DNA of 64,000 nucleotides from Pseudorhizobium flavum (lineage in GTDB: Bacteria > Pseudomonadota > Alphaproteobacteria > Rhizobiales > Rhizobiaceae): positions 1 through 64,000 of the forward strand of contig NZ_LR723672.1 of assembly GCF_902502825.2 (NCBI RefSeq), read 5' to 3'. Below are positions 44,000 through 51,408 of this stretch, piece by piece. Within the stretch, counting starts at the first letter, position 1. The number at the start of each line of letters is the position of its first letter. A program made the translations under genes and the position numbers. The notes beneath the pieces were generated by a model. That model was given only the letters and a program-made list of their open reading frames with translations. It was not told where the DNA came from and did not search any database.

Positions 44000-44347
44000 T
44001 CATCCAGCCATGGATCGGGGTGGCTCAAAACCAGGAGATGGGTCGCGGCCAGCGACATCGCTAGCGATATCCAAGACCCTGGCCAGAAGGAGGACCGAGT
44101 GAAATGGACCTGCGGGCTGCGCAGCAACCGCGAGGCAGAAGACGCAGATGACGCTGCAGCAGTTCTGCTTGGGTGAATGGTGAAGCTTGGAAGTCGCGTC
44201 GCCTGGATCACCGTCCACCATCTGGTGGTGTCCGTTCAGGCAGGTCTGGGGAGCCGCATGCGTAACCGGCGCACTAAACACGAGGGCAACAGCAAGGAGC
44301 GCCGCGAGCAGCCTCCATGCCAACGCTCTCCGTGTGAACCTACGCAT
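44000..44347 (-). CDS. DUF2946-like small secreted Cys/His-rich protein
   Basis: A 115-residue protein with an N-terminal hydrophobic segment (residues 12-31, ending in THAA). The mature part contains CLNGHHQMVDGDPG, LHHSPKQNCCSVICVFCLAV and a second hydrophobic stretch. The pattern of Cys, His and Met residues resembles DUF2946 proteins, which often accompany copper-resistance genes. ATG 44347 follows GGAGGAACGGCG. The truncated copA lies 68 bp downstream. A perfect FNR/FixK-type box is centred about 54 bp upstream of the start. Confidence 0.75.
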   Translation of the reverse strand: MRRFTRRALAWRLLAALLAVALVFSAPVTHAAPQTCLNGHHQMVDGDPGDATSKLHHSPKQNCCSVICVFCLAVAAQPAGPFHSVLLLARVLDIASDVAGRDPSPGFEPPRSMAG

Positions 44348-44394
44348 CGCCGTTCCTCCGTCATCTCACCATGCCACACCTCCCATTGTGCACC

Positions 44395-44408
44395 TTGATC
44401 TTTATCAA
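44395..44408 (-). promoter_or_regulatory. perfect FNR/FixK box (TTGAT-N4-ATCAA)
   Basis: TTGATCTTTATCAA matches the FNR/FixK/FnrN consensus exactly. It is centred about 54 bp upstream of the DUF2946-like gene, which would place it near -41 of a transcript starting about 44361, the usual activating position. This suggests low-oxygen control of the copper genes. It is also upstream of the terminal oxidase operon, but 550 bp away from its start. Confidence 0.7.
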
Positions 44409-44579
44409 TGTTAGGGTGCGGTTCTGGTCGGTGGTTTGGCTGCTTGGCAGACTGACTGTCTCGACGCCGATGCTGGTGCTTCCAATGTGGGAAGGTCAAG
44501 AATGAATCGGCGCGCCCAGAGCTGCCGCCCATTACCCATGTTGAAAAACTCGGCGTTGCGGGTGCAACGCCAACGGCTC

Positions 44580-44893
44580 AACCGAAGCCTTACCCTCACC
44601 TTATTGCCTTGGATCTGGCTTCTATGGGCTGCAATACGGGCTTGCCTACGCTTGGCCGCCCTGCGGTGGCGTCTTCTTCATAGGCGCATCGATGGATTCG
44701 CGCATTCGTGCGCTAGACGCGGCAACCAGCGAGGAGCTATGGTCGGACCCGGTGGAAACCCGCGGTCGTCTCGGTTCCGACGGTTTTCATTCATGTCGGC
44801 GTGGACTGTGTCGTGCTTCCTGTCGATGGGAACTCGATCCTCAAGCCGGAGGTTTCGGACCAGGTTTTGGCATATCGGCTGCCAGTGAGATGA
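44580..44893 (+). pseudogene. relic of a PQQ-dependent membrane dehydrogenase (C-terminal fragment)
   Basis: Several plus-strand frames together resemble the C-terminus of PQQ-dependent (glucose-type) dehydrogenases. One frame gives YPHLIALDLASM and GLPTLGRPAVA, the next GGVFFIGASMDSRIRALD and AATSEELW, and a third ends VSDQVLAYRLPVR and stops at 44893. Intact enzymes have this order (AIDL, GxPTLGGP, GGLVFIxAxxDxxLRAxDxxTGxELW, VxAYxLP). At least two frame changes and a missing middle show decay. The rest of the gene is absent. Confidence 0.65.
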
Positions 44894-44957
44894 TGGGGTA
44901 TCTGCTTCACCAAGTGCAGCGGTTTGTTCTTGAGGGGCAGGGGGAGACACTATCGTT

Positions 44958-45953
44958 ATGAGAAGGGGCCAGGCGAGCAGCATATTTTCCGTGATCGCCT
45001 TATTATCCTCCTGCACTGGTCCCCAAACCGCTTTCGATGCGGCGGGGGTCGAAGCAACACGCGTGCTTGCGCTCTTTTGGGTTCTGCTGGCTGGAGCCGT
45101 AGCGATCTGGGTCCTCGTCATCGGCCTCAGCTACTACGCTACCAAAGGCGATCCTGCCCGACACTCCGAGAAGACCGGCTTGCGTCTCATCATCTGGGGC
45201 GGATGTGTGTTTCCGACGGTCGTCCTTGCGGCCCTGCTGTTTTGGGGTCTCAAGATCATGCCGGAGCTTCGCCGGCCAGCAGACGGGCCGACGATTGCTG
45301 TAGCCGGCGAACGTTTCTGGTGGCGCGTCGCCTATGAAGTCGAAGGGGACCCCGGCGTCGTGAGAAACCTTCCGCAAGGCGGTGTTCCAAGCGCCAACGA
45401 GATCTGGATACCGGTCAACAAGCGTTCGGAGATTCTTCTGGGCAGCCCGGATGTGATCCACTCGTTCTGGGTTCCGTCCTTGGCTGGGAAGATGGATGCG
45501 ATCCCTGGCCGGGTAAATCGACTTGTTCTGGAACCTACCGAGCTTGGGGTTTTCAACGGCGCCTGCGCGGAGTTTTGCGGAACGGCACATGCCCAGATGG
45601 GGCTTCGAGTGGTCGTCGCCACCGAGGATGATTTCTCACGGTATGTCAGAGCGCAGGCCGAACCTGCAGCAGTTGACGACAGTCCCGGGCTAAGGCTGTT
45701 CCTGCAGAATGGCTGCGGTGGGTGCCACACCGTCAGGGGTACGCCGGCCGAAGGAGACGTTGGGCCCGATCTGACGCACGTCGCAAGCCGCCGCACAATC
45801 GCGGCAGGTCTTCTTCCTATGACGCAGGAGAATATTGCTGCCTTCATCGCGTCACCGGACCATCTGAAGCCTGGCGTGGAGATGCCGGCTTTCGGTGTGC
45901 TTCCGGATGCCGAGATCGCCTTGATAGCGGAATGGCTTGGGAGCCTTGAATGA
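44958..45953 (+). CDS. coxB: cytochrome c oxidase subunit II fused to cytochrome c (caa3 type)
   Basis: This 331-residue lipoprotein (LSSC lipobox, residues 16-19) has two membrane segments (35-60 and 75-100). Its cupredoxin domain holds a CuA site: His168 (VIHSFW), then Cys203, Cys207, His211 and Met214 in CAEFCGTAHAQM. A C-terminal cytochrome c domain follows with CGGCH at 253-257 and a distal Met (PGVEMPAF). This makes it a caa3-type oxidase that can receive electrons directly. ATG 44958 follows GAGA-rich sequence. It overlaps the next gene by four bases. Confidence 0.94.
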   Translation: MRRGQASSIFSVIALLSSCTGPQTAFDAAGVEATRVLALFWVLLAGAVAIWVLVIGLSYYATKGDPARHSEKTGLRLIIWGGCVFPTVVLAALLFWGLKIMPELRRPADGPTIAVAGERFWWRVAYEVEGDPGVVRNLPQGGVPSANEIWIPVNKRSEILLGSPDVIHSFWVPSLAGKMDAIPGRVNRLVLEPTELGVFNGACAEFCGTAHAQMGLRVVVATEDDFSRYVRAQAEPAAVDDSPGLRLFLQNGCGGCHTVRGTPAEGDVGPDLTHVASRRTIAAGLLPMTQENIAAFIASPDHLKPGVEMPAFGVLPDAEIALIAEWLGSLE

Positions 45954-48496
45954 CACAGCTTACGCGCGATCCGGTCAATCAGCCGAACCAGGATGACGAG
46001 GAGGTCCGCCGAGGCCAGGAAGAGAGGCTTCGAAAGGTATGGGCAGCACCGAAGGGATGGCGCTACTGGTCGGCTGTGAATAATACCGAAGTCGGAATCT
46101 GGTACACCGCCACTGCCTTCGGGTTCATGCTTTTTGCCGGTGTGCTTGCGCTGATGATACGGGTGCAACTGGCAGTGCCCGAGAACGATTTCCTGTCGGC
46201 CACCTTCTACAATCAGGTCTACACCCTCCACGGAACTGCGATGATGTTTCTCTTCGCGGTTCCCATCTTCGAAGCAGTCGCGATCATTCTCTTGCCGCAG
46301 ATGCTGGGCGCCCGCGATCTGCCGTTCCCGCGCCTGTCGGCCTTCGGGTTCTGGTGTTTCTTGATCGGCGGTGTCTTCGTGTGTGGCTCGATCTTCTTCG
46401 ATGCCGCACCGAATGCCGGCTGGTTCATGTACCCGCCGTTGACCACTAGGGAGCAGTATACGCCAGGCTACGGGCCGGACATCTGGCTGCTGGGCCTGTC
46501 GTTCATCGAGGTTGCATCGATTGCTGCCGCCGTCGAGTTGATCGTAGGAACGCTAAAATGCCGGCCGCCCGGAATGCGGCTGAACCTCATGCCGCTCTAT
46601 GGCTGGTATGTGCTGGTAGTGGCAGGCATGATCCTGTTCGCATTCCCTCCGCTGATCGCCGGCGACATCCTGTTCGAGTTGGAGCGTTTGTTCGACTGGC
46701 CGTTCTTCGATCCCAGTCGCGGTGGCGACCCGGTTCTTTGGCAGCATCTGTTCTGGATCTTCGGCCATCCGGAGGTCTATATCGTGTTCCTTCCGGCAAT
46801 CGCGCTCGTTGCAATGATCATACCGACATTCGCGCAGCGGCCGATCCTTGGCTATTCCTGGATCGTGCTCGCGGCCGTCGGCACAGGCTTCATCTCATTC
46901 GGGCTTTGGGTGCACCATATGTACACCACCGGGCTGCCATCGATTTCTCTCGGCTTCTTTTCGGCAGCGTCCGAGGCCGTTGCTATTCCGACGGGCGTGC
47001 AGATCTTCGTCTTCATCGCCACGTTACTGACCGGCCGCGTCATCTTTTCTGTTCCAATGCTCTTCGTGTCTGGAGCACTTGCGACCTTCGTCATTGGCGG
47101 CCTCACGGGCGTCATGGTGGCATTGGTGCCCTTCGATTGGCAGGCGCATGATACCTACTTCGTAGTCGCTCACCTGCACTACGTGCTGATCGGCGGCATG
47201 CTATTTCCGTTGTCGGCGGGCATTTACTACTACTGGCCGATCGTCAGCGGCAGACGGCTGTCAGACCGGCTCGGCAAGCTCGCCTTCTGGCTCATGTTCG
47301 TCGGCTTCAACGTGGCGTTCATGCCGATGCATTATTCCGGACTTGCTGGCATGGCGCGGCGCGTCTGGACTTATCCAGAAAGCATGGGCGTCGGGACAGC
47401 AAACTTGGTCTCGAGCGTGAGTGCCTTTGTGTTTGCTGCAGGCTTCCTTGTCATCGTGTGGGACGTGCTGCGCCCCCGCCGCAAGGATCCATACGCCAAG
47501 CGTAATCCGTGGAATGCCGGGACGCTCGAATGGCTTTCCGAGATGCCCGGAGAAAGCTGGGGCGTCCGCTCCGTGCCGATCGTGACCACTCGCTATCCAA
47601 TCTGGGAGCAGCCGAACTTCATCGACGACGTCGACAAGGGCCGATTCTATCTCCCCGATGCCACCGACATGAAACGTGAGACCCTCATCACTTCGGTCCT
47701 CGATGGCTCTCCGCTTCAATGCCTGCGCGTACCTGGTCCAAGTTTCATGCCGATGTGGGCAGCGATCTTCACCGGTGCAGTGTTTATTTTCGCGACCTTC
47801 CACTGGTGGGCGGCCACGATCCTCGCAATGGTGCTTTCGCTCATTTCGATCATCGTCTGGCTGTGGCGCGGGACCGCTCAGATACCAGAGACGAGCGAAA
47901 AAGATGTCGGTCTCGGCCTCAAGCTGCCGCTTTACGAGTCGGGTCCCCAGTCGATCGGCTGGTGGGCGATGTTCATCACCATGCTGGGCGATGCCACCGC
48001 ATTTATGGGCCTGATCTTCGGTTACTTCTACTTCTTCACCATCCATGTGGACTTTCCGCCGCCGGCCACCGTCGGACCGGGGGTGCTGTGGCCAACGGTG
48101 GCGCTGATGCTGTTTGCTGCAGCTTGGGCATCCGCGCTTCTCGCGCGGTGGTCAAATCGTTCAGGACGGGTGGGCATTGCTCGTGTCTTGATGGCTGCGG
48201 GCGTCGTTCTTTCGCTGTGTGCAAGTGCCTCACTGCTGTGGGGGCCTTACACGACCGGTCTTGATCCATCGGCACATGTCTATCCCGCGACGGTCTGGGT
48301 ACTGGCGATTTGGACGGCAGTTCACGGTGCCGTCGGGAGCGTGATGTTTGGCTACTGCCTGGCGCGTTCCATCACGAAGAGAATGACGCCGGCACATGAT
48401 ATCGACCTGTCGAACGTGGCCCTCTACTGGCACTTCATGGCGTTTACCGCTTTCGTCACCATTGCAACTCTTGCTTATTTCCCAATGTCGGTGTGA
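45950..48496 (+). CDS. cytochrome c oxidase subunits I and III fusion
   Basis: This 848-residue protein fuses CoxA (residues about 30-560) and CoxC (about 600-848). CoxA contains the haem a ligand region YTLHGTAMMF, the binuclear-centre segment LFWIFGHPEVYIVFLP with the cross-linked His-Tyr and the Glu of A1-type oxidases, LWVHHMYTTG with two CuB histidines, and VVAHLHYVLIGG with haem ligands. The C-terminal part has subunit III helices (SIGWWAMFITMLGDATAFMG). The fusion occurs in some caa3 oxidases. It overlaps coxB by ATGA and belongs to a four-gene oxidase operon. Confidence 0.95.
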   Translation: MTQLTRDPVNQPNQDDEEVRRGQEERLRKVWAAPKGWRYWSAVNNTEVGIWYTATAFGFMLFAGVLALMIRVQLAVPENDFLSATFYNQVYTLHGTAMMFLFAVPIFEAVAIILLPQMLGARDLPFPRLSAFGFWCFLIGGVFVCGSIFFDAAPNAGWFMYPPLTTREQYTPGYGPDIWLLGLSFIEVASIAAAVELIVGTLKCRPPGMRLNLMPLYGWYVLVVAGMILFAFPPLIAGDILFELERLFDWPFFDPSRGGDPVLWQHLFWIFGHPEVYIVFLPAIALVAMIIPTFAQRPILGYSWIVLAAVGTGFISFGLWVHHMYTTGLPSISLGFFSAASEAVAIPTGVQIFVFIATLLTGRVIFSVPMLFVSGALATFVIGGLTGVMVALVPFDWQAHDTYFVVAHLHYVLIGGMLFPLSAGIYYYWPIVSGRRLSDRLGKLAFWLMFVGFNVAFMPMHYSGLAGMARRVWTYPESMGVGTANLVSSVSAFVFAAGFLVIVWDVLRPRRKDPYAKRNPWNAGTLEWLSEMPGESWGVRSVPIVTTRYPIWEQPNFIDDVDKGRFYLPDATDMKRETLITSVLDGSPLQCLRVPGPSFMPMWAAIFTGAVFIFATFHWWAATILAMVLSLISIIVWLWRGTAQIPETSEKDVGLGLKLPLYESGPQSIGWWAMFITMLGDATAFMGLIFGYFYFFTIHVDFPPPATVGPGVLWPTVALMLFAAAWASALLARWSNRSGRVGIARVLMAAGVVLSLCASASLLWGPYTTGLDPSAHVYPATVWVLAIWTAVHGAVGSVMFGYCLARSITKRMTPAHDIDLSNVALYWHFMAFTAFVTIATLAYFPMSV

Positions 48497-48503
48497 GGCC
48501 ATA

Positions 48504-48881
48504 ATGCAGATCTTCGGCAAGACACAGGACAATCTCTGGACGCTGATCGCTGCACCCACGATATGGGCCTTTCACTTCCTTTTTTGTTATTTTCTTGCAG
48601 CCTACCAATGTGCCCCCAATGCGGATCCATTCAAAGAAATCACTGGCACGCGCATGTCCATCGGGGTGGTGACCGTGGTTTGTCTCGTCTTGATCGGGCT
48701 CATCGTTCGTCGCTCGTGGCGGGAGTGGCGGGTCGATGGTGGTGGCTTTCGCAACAATCAGGACACGCCGGAGGCGCGAGAGCGCTTCCTTGAGTTTTCA
48801 ACGCTGCTTCTGGCGGCGCTCTCATTCGCTGCCGTGATCTTCGAAACGATGCCGGTTCTTCTGATCGGAGATTGCCGATGA
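48504..48881 (+). CDS. small membrane protein of the caa3 oxidase operon
   Basis: This 125-residue protein has three hydrophobic segments (about residues 12-33, 50-67 and 95-118), with one cysteine in YQCAPN. Its place between the CoxA-CoxC fusion and a tri-haem cytochrome c suggests a small oxidase subunit or assembly factor. No clear motif identifies it. ATG 48504 starts eight bases after the preceding stop. Confidence 0.75.
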   Translation: MQIFGKTQDNLWTLIAAPTIWAFHFLFCYFLAAYQCAPNADPFKEITGTRMSIGVVTVVCLVLIGLIVRRSWREWRVDGGGFRNNQDTPEARERFLEFSTLLLAALSFAAVIFETMPVLLIGDCR

Positions 48882-48912
48882 TTTTAGACTCGAGCAGCAG
48901 GGGTGGCTTACG

Positions 48913-50271
48913 ATGCGGTTAAAGGTCGTGCTGACCTGGAAGAAAGTCCTCGCTCTGGCGGGTGTAGGCATGGCCGGAGCGCTTCTGGTCGGCTGGACGG
49001 GGCTCGTCTCGATTGCTGCCTCGTCTGGACACTTCAGTGTCGTGCGCTGGTTTCTCGGCTGGACCATGGAAAACGCTGTCGAGACGCAGTCGACGCTTGT
49101 ATCGAAACCAGAGGATCTAGATCTCGAGGATCCGTCGCTCATTCGCCGTTCCGCAGGCCATTACGCCACTGGTTGCGCCCCATGCCACGGGGCTCCCGGC
49201 GTCTCGCAGTCTCCCGTTGTTGAGGAGATGGTTCCCAGCCCGCCCCGCCTTGAGGAGAAGGTGGCGGAATGGAGCGACGAGGAGCTTTTCTGGATCGTCA
49301 AGAACGGGATCAAGTACTCGGGTATGCCGGCATGGCCGGCACAAGAGCGCGACGATGAGGTTTGGGCTCAGGTGGCTTTCCTGCGCGCTCTGCCCGAGTT
49401 GACGCGGGCAGAGTATGCCGAACTGGCGCTTGGCGGTGAGGTCGTCGACGATGATCTGGAAGCCGGTGGTGAAACCGTCGCGGCGCTTGACGGTATCGTC
49501 AAGAACGCACTGACCGATTGCGCCCGTTGCCATGGGTTCGACGGCCTTGGTCGAGGGCAGGGGCCGACGCAGCATACATTTCCCGTTATAGCCGGTCAGC
49601 CAGCACCCTATCTCCTCGCAACGCTTCAGGCGTTCTCGCATGGCGAAAGGCAGAGCGGCTTCATGGAGCCGCCCGCACGACGCTATGATGCACAAGTGCT
49701 GGAAGCCTTGGCGCGCTATTATTCCGAACAGCCGAAACTTGCCGATGCCGAGACGGGAACTTTGTTCCCGGACGGCGCGGTTGCTCCGGCTCGCGACGCG
49801 CCAGTTGCAGATCCCGTTTCCGACAGGGCAACGGTGGGGGGCGCCACGCTGGCTCCTTCTTGGCAGGACGAGGCTGGTATACTGGAAGGTGAAGGAGATC
49901 TGTCATACGCAGCGGTGCCGATGGCTGCGAGTGCGGGACCTCCGTCCAGTCGAGAGGAACTGCTGGAGTTGGGAAGACGTATCGCATTTGAAGGCATCGG
50001 GCCACGCAAGATTCCAGCCTGCCAAAGCTGTCATGCATCGGAGCCGGAAGGCGGCAACCCTTTTTATCCTTATCTGGCAGGGCAGCCAGAATGGTATCTC
50101 TCCAAGCATCTTCAGCTCTGGCAGGAGGGTCAGCGAGGCGGCACGGCCTATGCGCATATCATGGACGAAATCGCGCGGAATATGACGGATGAACAAATCG
50201 CAGCAGTCTCTGCATGGTACTCCCAGCGCCCGCGCCCGCACACCAATGAGGAGGATACGGTACCGCAATAG
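48913..50271 (+). CDS. tri-haem membrane-anchored cytochrome c
   Basis: This 452-residue protein has an N-terminal membrane anchor (residues 12-35) and three haem-binding CXXCH motifs: CAPCH at 88-92, CARCH at 203-207 and CQSCH at 370-374. Each is in a class I cytochrome c-like domain. A variable linker lies near residues 280-335. It follows the caa3 oxidase genes closely and probably passes electrons to the CuA/cytochrome c subunit. The triple-domain arrangement resembles cytochrome c subunits of alcohol or sugar dehydrogenases, so it may also link a periplasmic dehydrogenase to the oxidase. Confidence 0.9.
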   Translation: MRLKVVLTWKKVLALAGVGMAGALLVGWTGLVSIAASSGHFSVVRWFLGWTMENAVETQSTLVSKPEDLDLEDPSLIRRSAGHYATGCAPCHGAPGVSQSPVVEEMVPSPPRLEEKVAEWSDEELFWIVKNGIKYSGMPAWPAQERDDEVWAQVAFLRALPELTRAEYAELALGGEVVDDDLEAGGETVAALDGIVKNALTDCARCHGFDGLGRGQGPTQHTFPVIAGQPAPYLLATLQAFSHGERQSGFMEPPARRYDAQVLEALARYYSEQPKLADAETGTLFPDGAVAPARDAPVADPVSDRATVGGATLAPSWQDEAGILEGEGDLSYAAVPMAASAGPPSSREELLELGRRIAFEGIGPRKIPACQSCHASEPEGGNPFYPYLAGQPEWYLSKHLQLWQEGQRGGTAYAHIMDEIARNMTDEQIAAVSAWYSQRPRPHTNEEDTVPQ

Positions 50272-50543
50272 CTGATCAACTGGGCAGTAGCTACTGTTGT
50301 GGCAAATGAAGACGTTCCGCTGTTTCAGGCGTGCTCAATCCTAGCTTGAAGGGCAGTGCAGCTCGGAACCATTAGGGCATTGGTGCAGTCGCGGCTGGAA
50401 GCCCTGCGCACCTACTCAGTTGGTGCGGCTTGACAGAAAAGGCGTCGCATCGAATTCCGGGAGGAGGTGGACTGGGACGTCTTGGAACAACTAAGGACCA
50501 TTGCCGGTTCAATCTGCTACGGCTGATTAGCAAGTGAGTTAAA

Positions 50544-51290
50544 ATGGCGCTTTGGATGGTCCTTGCATTATCTCTCCTCCCTGGCATCGGTAATTTCGCG
50601 GGGGGAATGCTTGCTGAGTTCGGCAAGACCTCTGGTCGGCTTCTGAACTGGGCTCTTCATGCAGCCTCCGGTATCGTCATCGCAATAGTATCCGTTGAGC
50701 TTATACCCGAGGCACTGAAGGTCCTTGCTGGGTGGTGGTTGGCCGCTGCTTTCGGCGCAGGCGGTATCGCCTACATGCTTGTGGAGACTGCGGTGGAGAA
50801 GGCGCAATCGGCTTCGGACAGCAGCACAGGCAACACCCGAATGTGGATGATATACGTTGCGGTGGCCGTCGATCTTGCCTCGGATGGGCTGATGCTTGGT
50901 TCTGGGGCTGCCGTTTCCATTGGGCTTGCTATAGTGCTTGCAGCAGGTCAGGTCCTTGCAGACTTACCTGAGGGTTACGCTTCCGTCGCGAACTTCCGCA
51001 GGAACGGGATTCGGAGAACAACCCGCATCTGGCTCTCTGCATCCTTCATCCTGTTTTCTTGCGGAGCGGCTCTCCTGTCTTATACGCTCCTGCGTGACGC
51101 CGGTGAGGAACCCAAAATGGCGGCCCTGGCGTTTGTCGCGGGTCTTCTGACAGTTGCGGCGGTCGAGGACATGCTTGAGGAGGCACATGAGGCTAGACGG
51201 GACAACCGCTCATCAGTTCTCGCATTCGTGGCAGGCTTCGTACTCTTCACTCTTGTATCGGCTGGCCTTGAGACTCTGCTGGCTGCCTGA
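50544..51290 (+). CDS. ZIP-family metal transporter
   Basis: This 248-residue membrane protein has about eight hydrophobic segments and ZIP-type motifs: LLNWALHAASGIVIAIVSVE near residue 35 with a conserved His, and ADLPEGYASVANF near 140, which replaces the usual HNxPEG. ZIP proteins move zinc or other divalent metals into the cytoplasm, although some members export. The central His of HNxPEG is replaced here by Ala-Asp, so its specificity may differ. It lies just upstream of the P1B-type ATPase, and 118 bp separate the two reading frames. Confidence 0.85.
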   Translation: MALWMVLALSLLPGIGNFAGGMLAEFGKTSGRLLNWALHAASGIVIAIVSVELIPEALKVLAGWWLAAAFGAGGIAYMLVETAVEKAQSASDSSTGNTRMWMIYVAVAVDLASDGLMLGSGAAVSIGLAIVLAAGQVLADLPEGYASVANFRRNGIRRTTRIWLSASFILFSCGAALLSYTLLRDAGEEPKMAALAFVAGLLTVAAVEDMLEEAHEARRDNRSSVLAFVAGFVLFTLVSAGLETLLAA

Positions 51291-51351
51291 TCGCGGAACC
51301 GGCACAAGGATTCTGGTGCGCGGCAGTGCAGAAATCCAAAACTCTTCTTGC

Positions 51352-51370
51352 ACCTCTAGCCGCTAGAGGT
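51352..51370 (+). promoter_or_regulatory. MerR-type promoter operator upstream of the metal ATPase
   Basis: ACCTCTAGCCGCTAGAGGT is a perfect dyad. It lies between a -35 TTGCAC (51348-51353) and a -10 TAGACC (51373-51378) with a 19-bp spacer, the hallmark of promoters activated by MerR-family metal sensors. The arms match CadR/PbrR/ZntR-type operators. A matching CadR/PbrR-like regulator is encoded at 60575-60991. Confidence 0.85.
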
Positions 51371-51408
51371 CGTAGACCATCCTCGTGGACAGCATGAGGA
51401 TCCCGCAC

